Shown here piece after piece: positions 12,224 to 23,699 of a DNA stretch of 64,000 bases. The stretch comes from Lepiota brunneoincarnata (lineage: Eukaryota > Basidiomycota > Agaricomycetes > Agaricales > Agaricaceae), in NCBI GenBank assembly GCA_023014365.1, contig JAEBUN010000006.1:1426001-1490000 (forward strand). The letters are read 5' to 3'. Positions within the stretch are counted from its first letter, which is position 1. Each line of letters begins with the position of its first letter. The notes beneath the pieces are model-generated. The model saw only the letters and a list, made by a program, of their open reading frames with translations. It did no database searches and was not told the origin of the DNA. Position numbers and translations under genes: made by a program.

Positions 12224-14385
12224 TTAAATTTCGACTTTCTCGGGCTCATCGAAGCCCTCCACGACGGCGTTCCACTTCCACCTTCCCTCCAAGAAGCCCT
12301 TCGCAGTATCTTCCAAGACGATCTCATTTCTCTTCTGCACGTACACCGTCTTGTCCGTTACTTTCTGCCGTAGAGCAGGGATGTTCTCAGGCTCGATGGG
12401 TCCCTCAAGAAGTTCAGACAAGTCCTCGACAGCCTTCTCCAAGTCCCTGGACGAAAAATCAGATACGAGCCATGTCCTTCGAAGGGTACAAGATACCTTT
12501 GATTGTCTTCAAAGAGATCCTTCTCGTTCCCCTTCGCAAGGTAATAAGCCATGGCATAGGTCCATTTGAGAGTCATCCGGCAGCGCTCCACTTCCTCCAC
12601 TGCTTTTTTCATGAATTGCACCTAGTGTAGATTCGCTCAACAAGGATGATTTTTTGTTGTAAGCAGGAGCTTTCGCTACGTACTTCGATCCATGTAAGCG
12701 AGGATGTGATCTGCATGTCCTCCATCTTCTTCTCCGTCTTGGCATAAAGGTCCAAGGAGAGTTTAGCGGACTGTTCGTGGTTGGCCCACCGGTTGTAATA
12801 CTATCGAAGCGTTAGCAAGGTATCTTCAATATCGCAAAGAGCATGTTTACATGTAAGTAACGCTCGAGAGACGCCCGACTCCGACTTTGAGCATCCCGGG
12901 CTTCCACACCGGCCTTCTCGTCGTATCGGTTACATGAGTACCACGCAGTCCCATGCTCACTCCAAGGGCCCATACAGACCCAACAAAATTCGTGTTTGCA
13001 TTTTTTGCAGGTCATATGGCTAATGTGTGCATTAATAATGACTCTTGCGAAACGTATCTGCACGACTTACTTGCATCCACCGTTCTTCTCGATCGTACTC
13101 TGACATTGACTACATTCCTTGGTATTGCTCTTGATCCAATTCGCGGTCTCACTATCGTCGCGACACTTCCTCAACCACATCCTCGCAACATTGCATACAA
13201 CTGGACGGTGATCGCTCTCCACGTGACAGCCGAAGCAGAATTTGTGCTCTTTCCCCGTCAGACCCCAACCAGTCTGAGTCTGACTCTGGGCCATTTGATC
13301 TCCAATGCCACGGGCCCCGCATGACACCGTTGGGACAACGGTGGTGAGGCTGGACTTGTCTGCCGCAGAGGGACAAGAGACTGTATTGGTACACGCGGGG
13401 TAGGGGCAAAACTTGAGCCTCTTATTTGAAGCGACGTAGTGGCGCACTATAAGCTCTTGGAAGCGTGACCAGGTCTTGCTGTTTTCTTCTTCCTGTGCCA
13501 AGTCCCCTATCGGAGCACCTGGCTCAGGCACCAGAATCGAACGTATGAAGGGATCAGGACACACAAGTGCACAACCCTCCGCCATACACTTGGCAGAGTG
13601 TTCGCTCTCATCTCGAATCTTGGACACAAGATATGCGTTCCAGCACCCTGAGCAGAAGGTGTGCTCACAATCAAGCGCGAGAGTTCGAAGGTCTGGTGCG
13701 TCGTCAAAACAAATAGGGCAGACAAAAGGTTCGTCAGATTTAGGCTTGAAAGGTTTGGGTATATGATAAGAGAGGATCGGAGAGGTTACAGGGGACTTGC
13801 TCGAGGACTTGGATCCTGTGATCGTCAATAGTCTAGATGCGGCACGTGTGGGGCGCCGTGCTGAAGATCCGTCGGTTGATCGTGTGCGAGCTGGAGCTGC
13901 TGGCTCGGGAACCGTGATGCCCGCGGCGACAAGCATCAACGTTGGATTGTCCATATACTTCTCGACCAGCCGTTCCTTGTTCCATTTCATATGGCGCAGC
14001 AGCAGGCTCGCGATGCCTTCCTGCACACGGCGTTGAGAATCACTAGAATTGAGAAGATTGATCGCAGACCTACATCGACGCCGCAAATGCTGCATATAAA
14101 ATCAGTGTCCTCTTTTATGAGCTTCTCCACGGCAGCTTGGCTCAAGGACTCGTAATCCACTTCGTAGGACTTGCGTTTACCCCTGGGGGCCACCTTGAAG
14201 TCATCACCTCCGTAGGCATCCATATCTATGTCATCCTCCGAGTCGCCCGACACTGGACGATGGATGAGGTCGGGATGAAGCAGTCAGTGGTTGTAGGGCT
14301 CACTATCATCCTGGGTACCGTCTATCATCTCCTCATCGTCATAATAATCGCCGTCGTCATCCGAGTATTCATAGTCTGAGGACAT
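12224..14385 (-). CDS. RBR E3 ubiquitin-protein ligase of the Ariadne type
   Basis: Seven exons join in frame: 14319-14385, 14074-14252, 13071-14020, 12851-13019, 12684-12800, 12497-12621 and 12224-12446, giving 609 residues. RBR ligases take ubiquitin from an E2 onto their own Cys and then pass it to a substrate. Order of parts: acidic N-terminus ([18 protein letters not shown]), a UBA-like helical region with [23 protein letters not shown]1 (CPICFDD ... [10 protein letters not shown]), an IBR with [10 protein letters not shown] and [12 protein letters not shown]2 with CSQC and NGGC, whose last Cys (assembled across the intron at 13020-13070) is the expected catalytic residue, then [12 protein letters not shown] and a C-terminal Ariadne helical domain. 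A Ser/Thr-rich linker before RING1 is longer than in animal HHARI. It shares a 372-bp divergent promoter with prefoldin subunit 4. Confidence 0.95.
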
Positions 14386-14509
14386 TGAAGATGGAGAAGA
14401 GAGAATCTTGTTCGTCACTGGGATCGATGTGCTTGAGTGTGTCAAGCGTGTGTGGTCAGGCGTTGAGCTTGCTCAACCCGGGCTCCTCTGCTTATACCTC
14501 ATTTATGGG

Positions 14510-14519
14510 GTCACGTGAC
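14510..14519. promoter_or_regulatory. Palindromic GTCACGTGAC site in a divergent promoter
   Basis: A perfect 10-bp palindrome with a CACGTG E-box core, roughly in the middle of the 372 bp between the start codons of the RBR ligase (14385) and prefoldin subunit 4 (14758). CACGTG is the classic site for bHLH factors such as Cbf1. Use in vivo is inferred. Confidence 0.4.
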
Positions 14520-14757
14520 AACAAGTGGGTGGCAATACGCCACCTGCGCAAGTCGCTCCCGTCCCTGTCGCCCACGATAAATGACCTCGATGGGTGCGTG
14601 GTGCAGCCATCGTCTATGTTTACGGAAACAACACCCGATTGTCGATATTCAAGTTGAGGCTGGTGCGGCTGAGTCGCGAACGGCGACGAGCACCCAATGA
14701 TCACGTAATCCCTTCCACTGCCAGCCTGAACCAAACTTGGTCATTTCAGATACCAAG

Positions 14758-15366
14758 ATGAACAAGACGCGCATGGTGTGTGTAACTCACCTCTCCACTC
14801 CACATTACTGAACGCACAAGTAATCAGCTAGAGCACGATGAAGAGGATGATACCGCGGAGGTGACCTGGGGTGGGTTACAACATTGTTTATCGAGCTTTG
14901 GCATGAACTCGACCAGAGGATCAGCAGCAAATCAACACATTTTCCAAGCTTAACACCCGTGTCAGAGTGCTGGAGGAAAAGCTTGAGGAGATCAAGGTGA
15001 TAGTGACATCAATCAGTTTCCCCTGATTATTGATAGACTTTATAGCAACAAAAGGAAGCTTTAGATGATCTGTCAACCGAGCTGGAACTCGCCGATGAGG
15101 ATGAACCTGTTCTGTACGCCGCTCAACTACTTGCGCATTTTGCATTCGTTTGACGCTTATATCACGTACCCAGGTACAAAGTCGGCGAGACTTTCTTGCA
15201 CATGTCGCTCCCTAAAGCTCTTAGAAGACTTGAACGCGACCAGAAACGGGTGGACGAGCACTTCGCAAAAGTCTCAGGGGAGGTGGAGGAATGTGAGACA
15301 AAGATGAGAGAACTGAAGGTCGTCTTGTATGCAAAATTTGGCAAAGCTATCAACCTCGACGATTGA
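14758..15366 (+). CDS. PFD4: Prefoldin subunit 4 (beta-type)
   Basis: A subunit of the hexameric prefoldin chaperone, which hands newly made actin and tubulin to the CCT chaperonin in the cytosol. Exons 14758-14775, 14828-14870, 14917-14996, 15046-15113 and 15174-15366 join in frame to 133 residues, the usual size. The N-terminal coiled coil contains INTFSKLNTRVRVLEEKLEE; the beta-hairpin region has YKVGETFLHM; the second helix holds KALRRLERDQKRVDEHFAK; the C-terminus is FGKAINLDD, a common ending in this subunit. The first exon is only 18 nt. The gene is divergent from the RBR ligase, so a chaperone subunit and a ubiquitin ligase may share control. Confidence 0.93.
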
Positions 15367-17446
15367 AATGGCTTTCTTGTCGCTTTGTCTCGTGTCTTCC
15401 CGTATTCAACTTCGGCAATCTGCATTTGCTTCCGGCCACATTCATAATTCTTTTGAGTGCAGATACACATCATGGCCCCGTCTTGATCTTCTCCCGTACC
15501 GCTGGAGCCTGTTTGCGCGGGATCAACTCCTAGTCAATATCGATACGGGAAACCTATAACATTTGACAGATTAAAGAATGGATGGATCAGCAATGACTTC
15601 TTCGTCTGGCTGGAAAAACAAAACATACGACAATTACCAGAGTGATGGGATGCCTTCCAAGAGTTCTCTCCAAACTTCCAAGTCTGTGCGCCCATCATCC
15701 ATTTTGGCCCTGCAACCAGCTCAAAGCAAGCCGCTCTTTCATCCTGTCCGTTACGAAGGACGTACTGGTCGAAACATCACCTTTCTTCCGTTTCTTCGGG
15801 TAACGCAATCGCCAGGGGCAACTGTACCTGCTCGTACCCGCTACTTCAGGTGTGAATGAGGGTAGAACTGAGGCCGCGTACTGGCAGTATAAAAGGCGGT
15901 GGCGAGTGGAAGCAGGGGGCCGCAGTCCCAACGTTACCTTGGTGTTGATCATGGCGAGAGGTGATGCAGTCCTGTTTGAGGGGGTGCTTCCGCGGAACTT
16001 TGACATATTGCCCGTGCAGATTGTCCACAAGGAGATCGCAGATGACAAGGAACTTCCGGAAAATCGGTTCCGCTGAAACCGCCACAACCCGTTCCCAAAG
16101 ACAATAAGGCTCTCTGTAATCCGCTGAGGCGAATATTCATCGACAAGCTAATTGGTATTTATGTGAATGCAAATCTCTCTGATAGAGCTGATAGGGTTTT
16201 GCGGTGTCCAGTGCCATTCACGTCTCATGTATTGTCCATCAATGTTCAACTCTGCCCCACTGGAAGATTTAAACCGTCACACCAATCGTGCGGGGCTAGC
16301 CTTAGCGAGGTGCCACTTGGTACAACCTGTACTGAACGAAACAAATCTGTTTAGAGCCACATCGCTACCAGGAGAACTGTACGATGGAGTTTTGGGGTCA
16401 CACTGTCCTAGTAGGGTTGTCTCCTCCTTGATCGGACAGATGGTTCGGTATGCTGCTTACGACATTAACAAAATGCTAGGTTGTCAGGGACGACCATGGT
16501 CCAAACATTCTACACCTAAGTTAACGATAACCGAATATTGGAATATCATATTGACCAAGCGTAGTCAGTTTTTCATCACATCAGCCATCGCTTTGGCTGA
16601 AACTGGAGAGACATTAAGACTTTAAGATTGCGCTGAGTTCTCTCGTGCCTTTGCCGGGGTGTCCTTCTGAAGCGCTGCCAGGGACTCGGGACAGGAGAAG
16701 AGTCCTAGGACTGTTAGGACGTCCGGTGACATCACCGCAGGGCATCACGGGGATCGAATTACATTTGTCAAAAAAGTGGACTGCCTGCACAAAGGATTGC
16801 TTACAGTTCACGTTGGGTGCGATCTGGTGGTTATTTTATTAGAACGTAGCTATGTTTAGCGTGGAGATTCCATACCCGCTAGAATGGTTCGAGGAGCGCT
16901 CTTCACACTGAACGGAGCAGTGGCAGCTTCAATCGAGTTGAGGCTTTAGTGTGCTGCCCCGCTACGGAGGTGTGGTATGTATATCAGAATCTGCCGATAT
17001 AGTTAGTGATTAACTTGTGGTGGGGTTAAGGGGTTGACCATATCGTTTAGACCACCCTGTAAAGGTCCCAGCTTGTATGTCAGGCGCATCTCGATGAATA
17101 GCAATGGCTTTGGTCCAGGAGAGTAGGTGGGTGCGCGTCCAGTTGGTGACAAGGGGGGTGATACACTAAGAAAAATGCACGATAAAGGAGAGGCGGGCCG
17201 GTCAGTCTCGACACAGGTTTTTCGGTAGGGCGAAGAAATCATACATGAGAATGTCTAGTCTGTCCGGTGTCGCGGACAAGTTCAAATTGTTGGAAAGCTT
17301 TGTTGCCGAGTTGAACGTTGAGCACATGATGGGAACCCGTCTGGGCAAGAGTTTTTGCCTCCCCTGAGCGATATGCCCCAGCGCCCACAAGCAGGCCCCG
17401 TCCTGAGCTGAGGACAAACAACCACCATCAGTCTTGTCTTTCGACC
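15367..17446. other. Long stretch with no convincing gene
   Basis: About 2.1 kb between prefoldin 4 and the RNA exonuclease. The longest open frames (for example 16167-16625 plus and 15695-16087 minus) match no family I know and show no splice-linked extension. It may hold long untranslated regions, a decayed gene or a non-coding transcript. Confidence 0.4.
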
Positions 17447-19766
17447 ATGAAGCGCAGCCAGGTCCCGTCCGGGGCCTCCGACGAGTTGCCTACTCTCAAA
17501 AAACTCAGGCCAGCGGGATCGTCTGAAACAATGACGGAGGACGCTGATGGATGGACAAAGGTCGGGGTGCGAAGGGGAAAGAAAAAGCAAAAGGTCGCAA
17601 AGAATGATGTATGTGTGTGTTTCCGTGATTACTCATTCTAACCAATTCTCCTGGTCCTATACATCTACCATGTTTCACCGTTTCTTACTCGCCTCATTCT
17701 GTTCAGATGACCCAGCCGCGCTTCATGTACCACAACGTCGAAATCAACAAGAGATCCCACGCCGTTAGCATAGATGTGAGTCAGTATCGAACGTGCAAGA
17801 TATATCGCTCACAGATGCCTAGGATATTCGGGAACTCGTCCTCCATTTAGTGGCCGACGCCCCACCCCCCAATTGGCTCCGCATCGATGTATGCTGCTCT
17901 ATTCACTGTGCAAAGTCGGCACTCATGTTTCCAAGAATGCCCCGCTGATTCAAAAAGTTGTCGCTATTTTGTTACCGGGATTGACCCCGGAGATCCTCGC
18001 CTTGCCCCCGCTACCCACTGTCGCGACTGCGAATATCAACATACCGATCTCAATACCCCTGCTCTCGAAATCACATAACACGGATTCTACAGCTGCCAAC
18101 ATTCCGTTTATTGCAAGCACTTTTACTCATGCATGCCCGACACGCGCTCCGGGTGACCAGACTCGCATGCACAGCGTCTTAAGCACGTTTTTCAATGGAC
18201 CAATCAGTGGAGAAGAGAAGAAGAAGAGAATGGCTCAAAGGCTCGGTTGTATGTTAACTTCCAGCTTGGCATAATCCGCTCATTCAACAGCTGTGCAGCA
18301 GAACTCAAGGGAGACAGAGAACCTGCGCAGTTCACTCTGTCACTTGAACAAATGATCGAGAACGATTATCCAATCCCTTCTTACATGGCCGACGTCTTCC
18401 AGAAACCGCCAGGATGGGTGGAGACGCCTCAGCCTAGGGTACTATCGGCAGAGGACAAGCTCAAAGCTCCCAAACAACGGATTTTTGCCATGGACTGCGA
18501 GATGGTGGGGCTTCTCCCTCAATGCATTAAACTCGCGTGTTGAACTCTATTCTAGTGTCTCACCGAGGATGGCAGGGAACTGACGCGTGTTTGCATCGTT
18601 GATTACCATACAGGCCTTGTCGTTTACGACCAATTAGTCAAGCCAGCTAAACCGATCACTGACTATCTCACGCGGTATGGTCATCACCATTGACAGTGCC
18701 AAGGCTTTCTTGACAGATTGCACCAGGTGGTCCGGCATAACTTCCGACGCGCTAGCTGGGGTGGTGACGACACATGGCCAAGTTCAGGCCCACATTCTTC
18801 GATTGCTCTCCCCTCCAGTAGCCAATCCATTCGCTACCAACACTATCGATGCTCGCCCTGCACCCACTCCAATCCTCCTTGGCCACTCCCTCGAATCCGA
18901 TCTCAAAGCTCTCAAAATATGTCACCCTCTTTGTATAGACACTGCTGTGATATTTCATCACCCTCGCGGAAGGCCGCTAAAGCCTGGTCTTGCGTGGCTC
19001 ACGAAAAAATGGTGTGGGAGGGAGATCCAAACACGTGGTGAGGGTGGACACGACCCCGAGGAAGACGCTCGTGCCTGCCTGGATCTCCTAAAGAAAAAGA
19101 TCGAAGGTGGCCCGGGATTTGGCGAGTTCAAGGTGGACTATGAGTCCATCTTTGAACGGATGGCCCGTTCGAGAAGGCGCGCAGGCGGGCACGCAGGGAC
19201 CTATCAGGTCGGCTGTTGTGGATCACGGGAATCCAGCGGTAATGCATGGGAGTAAGGCGAATTCAGCGGTCGGGTGCACGAGCGATGAGGAGGTGGTGAA
19301 GGAGCTAGTGAATGCGGTGCCCTCGCATCAATTTGTGTTTGCGAGGCTGATGAATCTTGCGAATGTCCAAGGCTGTGAGTATCTCTTGTATACCACTGAC
19401 GCCAACATTCTCATATCACGTTTAGGGACGACACCAAAACCGACTCTGGATGCGCCTCCGCCCCCACCGCCGACACCGCCGACACCAGCAGCCCTCACTG
19501 AAGCATTGCAACAACTCGACGTACATCTGAAAACTATCTACGCGGGCTTACCACCAAAGACTGCATTGATCATTTTCACGGGCCACTCGGATCCACGACG
19601 GATGGCGGCGTTGAATGTGCGCAAGTCGGCGTTCGAGAGTGCGTTAAGAGCGGGGAAGGCGCCGGAGGAGGTGGAGGCAAAGTGGAGTGCGGCAGATGGA
19701 AGGGAGTTGGAGGGGACTGTTGAGTTAGCGAGGAGAGGGTTATTGTTTCTTGGAGTGAAATATTAG
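17447..19766 (+). CDS. Rex-type RNA exonuclease, DEDDh superfamily
   Basis: A 3'-5' RNA exonuclease like yeast Rex1/Rex3, which trims the 3' ends of stable RNAs such as 5S rRNA, tRNA and snoRNA. Exons: 17447-17608, 17707-17775, 17823-17888, 17936-18248, 18299-18504, 18556-18674, 18727-19374 and 19426-19766. The catalytic motifs are visible: FAMDCEM (ExoI, Asp and Glu), GHSLESDLKAL (ExoII, Asp) and HDPEEDARACLDL (ExoIII, His and Asp). A basic N-terminal segment (GVRRGKKKQKV) could direct it to the nucleus. The C-terminal ~190 residues include a Pro run and a conserved-looking region with ALIIFTGHSDPRRMAALN. Between about 19170 and 19200 the frame must change by one base in a GC-rich tract to keep the protein match, so the window holds either an indel error or a disabling mutation after the catalytic domain. 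Confidence 0.9.
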
Positions 19767-20725
19767 CTGGAATGACTGGTTCCCTCCCTTGCTGGTCATT
19801 TATACCGAGTTCAGACTGCGCTTGACCTCGGCCTTGATACCATCTACTTCTCGGGCATAGCGGCGGACTGAGTGATCTCCTTCATGAACCATCTGTGCTG
19901 GACTCCTGGGTCGATGCCTACGAAACAAGACAATCGATTGTGAATCCAGATGCCACTTCGACGAGACTCCCTAGGTATCGACCAAATATCAGATACGACA
20001 GAAAGGGATGAAACAGTGAGATGTGGGCGCGGAGCCAAGTCCTGTAGCGTTGATTGTTGTGCAAGAATATACCGCCGAAACCTCCCTCCAAAGCCACTGA
20101 CGATCCTTTTAAAATGAACGCTCCAACATTTACTGGCTCCGAAATCCGGGTTACTCAGGATGACATGTGAGTAATGAGCGTTGCTTTGAGGAGAAGCTAG
20201 AGAAGTTATGCTTGGTGCACCAACTTTATAGCCGGTGCCACCACTCTAAAAATCCGACCTTGACTCTCGTTCAGAACACATGCAATTTTACTTATATGCA
20301 CACCACCTCTGTCCCGCCCAATTTCCCTCATCCAATGTACGCTCCCCCATTAACTTGCCCTGGGCGGCCCTCTACTCATAAAAACATGAGTTCTCTGGCC
20401 TGCTTTGACATTTTGTGTAGCGGGGCACATTGGAAGGTGAGAGGAGTCAGTGGAGTCGTAACTAAAACGCCATTAATGGTGAGTGGATGATCATTTTATC
20501 TCCCATGTTACCTGGAATCACAGTTCTTGTATGTTCTTCATCCTGCTATTCAACACCCTGCTTCTGATAGCGAGGTGTAAGTGGACAAGGACCAGGCATC
20601 CACATGAGCTAGGAACATGGAAGATACACGAGAAAGCAGCAATCCATGGATGGAAGAGCTGGATAGATATCAACAAAATACACTGATGGTCTGTCTTATC
20701 ACAAGCAGCCATGAAGGGTGTCAAG
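19767..20725. other. Intergenic region with an orphan first exon
   Basis: Mostly featureless. At 20114-20166 an ATG opens a short protein-like exon (NAPTFTGSEIRVTQDD) followed at 20167 by a good GTGAGT donor, but no downstream exon can be found. It may be the stump of a truncated plus-strand gene. Confidence 0.35.
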
Positions 20726-22724
20726 TCAATTATGATTCAAACATGATATGGACGCAGTCTCTAGTAGCATACACAAATCATGTTCCTCTCTCATAACAGC
20801 ATCTGGTTCCACACCATCTGGCCAATTGAGTTCGACATCACCATTCAGACTTGCAGGATAGCGTGCTTCGCCCGCCTTGCCACACCAATCGAAGTCGATA
20901 ATCATCAAACTTTCTTCCTTGACCAGCATGTTCGGTAATCGAAGGTCCCCGAATACGAGATGTTGCGAATGTAGCAATTTGACTTGCTTCATTAACCTTT
21001 TCAAACTGGTGGTCAGTGAGGCGGCCCAGTGGCATCTTTCCATCGAAAAAGTCCATCACGACCATATGTCGTCCACCATACAGCGGCGCTCCGGCATCCT
21101 CTGTGCTTGCATAGTGCAAGTGTGGTGCTAGCAGGTTCCGAGCCAGAAGGCGGTGAGCCTCTACATTGTATGTCGACACAAACTTTACAACTATCAAATA
21201 GCCGGAGCCATCCAGCTTTGCCTTGTAGACCAGCTTGTGAGGGTTTTCGGTTGCAAGGCGTGACAGGTATGTGAACTTTTCGAAATGATAGTTCTAGGAC
21301 AAATGGATAAGGGCCGGTCTCCAAAACTGAATCCAAGAGATGATACCGCCCGAGAGTCTGATATATGTCGCAAGGGTGGAGATGGCGGATCTTAGGGCTG
21401 AAAAAGAGCCTTGCCGCAAATACTAGTCAGTCCTCGTTGAACGCATCGCCACCGAGCCACATGTAGTCCGTCAGAGGTTGTACAACCACCTTTTCAGTGT
21501 ATATGCCACCAAGCACACAGAGCCAGGGACCCGCAATTGCTAGAAGGATGGTAGGGCAATAGCACCTGTCTCTGATGACGGCCCCTGGTAGATGTACAGA
21601 TTAACAAACCATAAACGGCCAACACATGCACATATAGCTTACGAGCATCTGCTGCCCAGTATTTGCGATAAGCAAGGCTTGCCTGGTTATATGGATCCGC
21701 ACTACCAGCTCCGATTTCGTTCTTGACCTCGCGTATTGCAATGTATGCTACCGAAGCACCACAAGGTTGGAGCATTACCCCATCGCTTTTCACACCTGGT
21801 CCCTCCGCAGAAACGAGTGCACAACCGAGAAGCATGGGCAGCTGTTCATCGATTTTGGCGATACGGGCTTCCTTCGTAGTATAAATATCAGCACAGGCTG
21901 CAAAGAGGGCTTTTATTGACGAATACATCTCCTGATCAGCGTGTATGCGTTTCGAGCTTCTCATGTCGGCGGGAAAGGAATCAAAGACAGGGTGAAATAA
22001 GCCAATAGGAGGGTGCAAGTTGACGAGCGGGCGACCGTTGAGAACTGGGAGCCTATCTTGTTCAACCTTGAATGCTGGTATCACTGCAGCTGAAGAAGGT
22101 GCAAGAGCCAAGAGAGCTTTCCGAGCATCGTTTTCTCGAGCTAAGCTCCGCTATGGTTAACTCACAATTCACAAAATGCGGGGTTTCAGCCTCACCTTCA
22201 TCGAACTTTTGACGTTTCACGACACTGTCGTCCGCTTCGAACCCTCGCTTCTCGGTTCTGGGGGTGTTGGCAGCTATTGTGCAAACCCCATGGTCAACAT
22301 GTTGATGTCGATGCATCAACAATCAAAACGTACGCGGTACTTGCACTATAAGATGCACGTAGCTCAAATCGGGAACTCCCTCCCAGTGGAGTGATACCAT
22401 CTCCCCACCAAAAATGCGCAGAAGGTTGCCGTTCCCTTCATCCGCCTCATCCGAGTTTGGGTCAGGGAACACGATTGATTGGAACCAGCTCTTGAAAGCG
22501 GTTTTCTCGGCTTTCGTGCGTCTCGCGGTGGGCTGTGGTGTTAATACCTTCCACAAAATGAGCTGAGCCGGAACGAGATGCCCTGTATGAGGTGTCTTGG
22601 ACTTGATGTCATCCCGAACGTGGCTGACAAGGGCGCGAGATGATGTGTCGATGGCAAACAGGTCGCAAAGTACTTTTTTTTCATGGTCAATAGCAAGACA
22701 CATAAGCATTATTGGAGCATCCAT
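20726..22724 (-). pseudogene. Crinkler-like protein: header domain, nuclease-like middle, kinase-like C-terminus (broken)
   Basis: Traced exons: 22334-22724, 22196-22273, 21643-22140 and 20726-21569. The N-terminus (MLMCLAIDHEKKV ... LILWKV) resembles the ubiquitin-like header of Crinkler (CRN) proteins, which oomycetes and some fungi carry in large families. The middle contains IAIREVKNEIG, in which E-x-K fits the active site of restriction-endonuclease-fold domains found in such proteins, then IAGPWLCVLGGIYTEK. The C-terminus is kinase-like: HLVFGDLRLPN as catalytic loop and IIDFDWCGK as metal-binding DFG-like motif. Damage: an in-frame TGA at 21427-21429, and one-base frame changes near 21296 and 21000. 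The TGA could derive from CGA. No signal peptide is visible. Similar multidomain proteins in basidiomycetes may act in conflict or self-recognition rather than infection; the role here is unknown. Confidence 0.72.
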
Positions 22725-23699
22725 GGATACGTTATTCGCTCGAAGACGACGGTGGGTACTGTTGAGAGGTAGAGATGGCTGCCGTGACATTGGCTTCACG
22801 TGGAGGCCGTGTTTGGTCACATAACGATCACGTGCGAACTATACGACCGACAAAAAACTTTTGAATAACCTTGGAAGCGATTTTCTCAAAATTGCTCCTT
22901 CCGACTCAGACTATCAAGATCGTACTATCGTTGGTCACGAGTTGGTCACCTGCTCGTTCGACACTTTCCCATGCATGTATCCATGCAAGACTTGAAATTC
23001 CAGTCGACTTAGGAGGTAGGAGCTCCTTGGTTATGAGAAAAAAAGTGAGGTCTATTGACAAAGACGGTCAGAAAAAAAAGGTAGATGTTGAGCGATGGTC
23101 CTGATCCCATGATTTTGTCACTAGGTCTCTTCCAATCTTGCATAGAAAACTCAGTGGACCTTGTGCAAGGGTATGTCAGCCATGGGAGATACATTTTTGT
23201 GATTTAATTTTAGCTTTATGGCGAAGGAAAATGTGTAAATTATGAGGAAAACTTTTTTTAAAATCACTGATTTATTATGCGGGGTATGTTAGTATTCCGT
23301 AGTTTGGGGTTGAAGGTCCTAAATTAAATAGGACAAGTAGGCAAAAGGGGGAACAAAGAGTAAGGGAGAGCAAGGTACGGAATTACCTAACTAAAGGTCC
23401 AAAGGATAAGGAAAACTACTGAGCTGGGCAATAGCATGACCAGGGAGTTCACTCTCTCTGATTATCCAGTTACGGATACTGCAAATGTTGACAGCACTGA
23501 AGCTGAAAGAAAACCAGTTGATGTAGTCTGCGCAGTCAAGGAGGGCCAACTCAATGCATTCCAGGCTGCCAAAGCCTTTGGCATACCTCTTCGCAATCGG
23601 CTCAACGGAAACGGCCACTGACAAAACGATATTTTTGTTACATAAGGGATGAGGCATCAACCTTACATCGAGATGCCGAAATCCAATGCTACACGACCA
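22725..23699. other. Intergenic region with a possible helix-turn-helix fragment
   Basis: The stretch 23436-23621 (plus) encodes LNAFQAAKAFGIPLRNRLNG, like the Psq-type helix-turn-helix of pogo/CENP-B transposases and related DNA-binding proteins, with two to four residues missing in the middle. No larger frame surrounds it, so it is probably a relic. The rest is featureless. Confidence 0.35.

Noticed and set aside
16167..16625. Plus-strand open frame of 152 codons between prefoldin 4 and the exonuclease
   Set aside because: No family resemblance, no domain-like pattern and no supporting splice structure. Kept only as part of an unassigned stretch.
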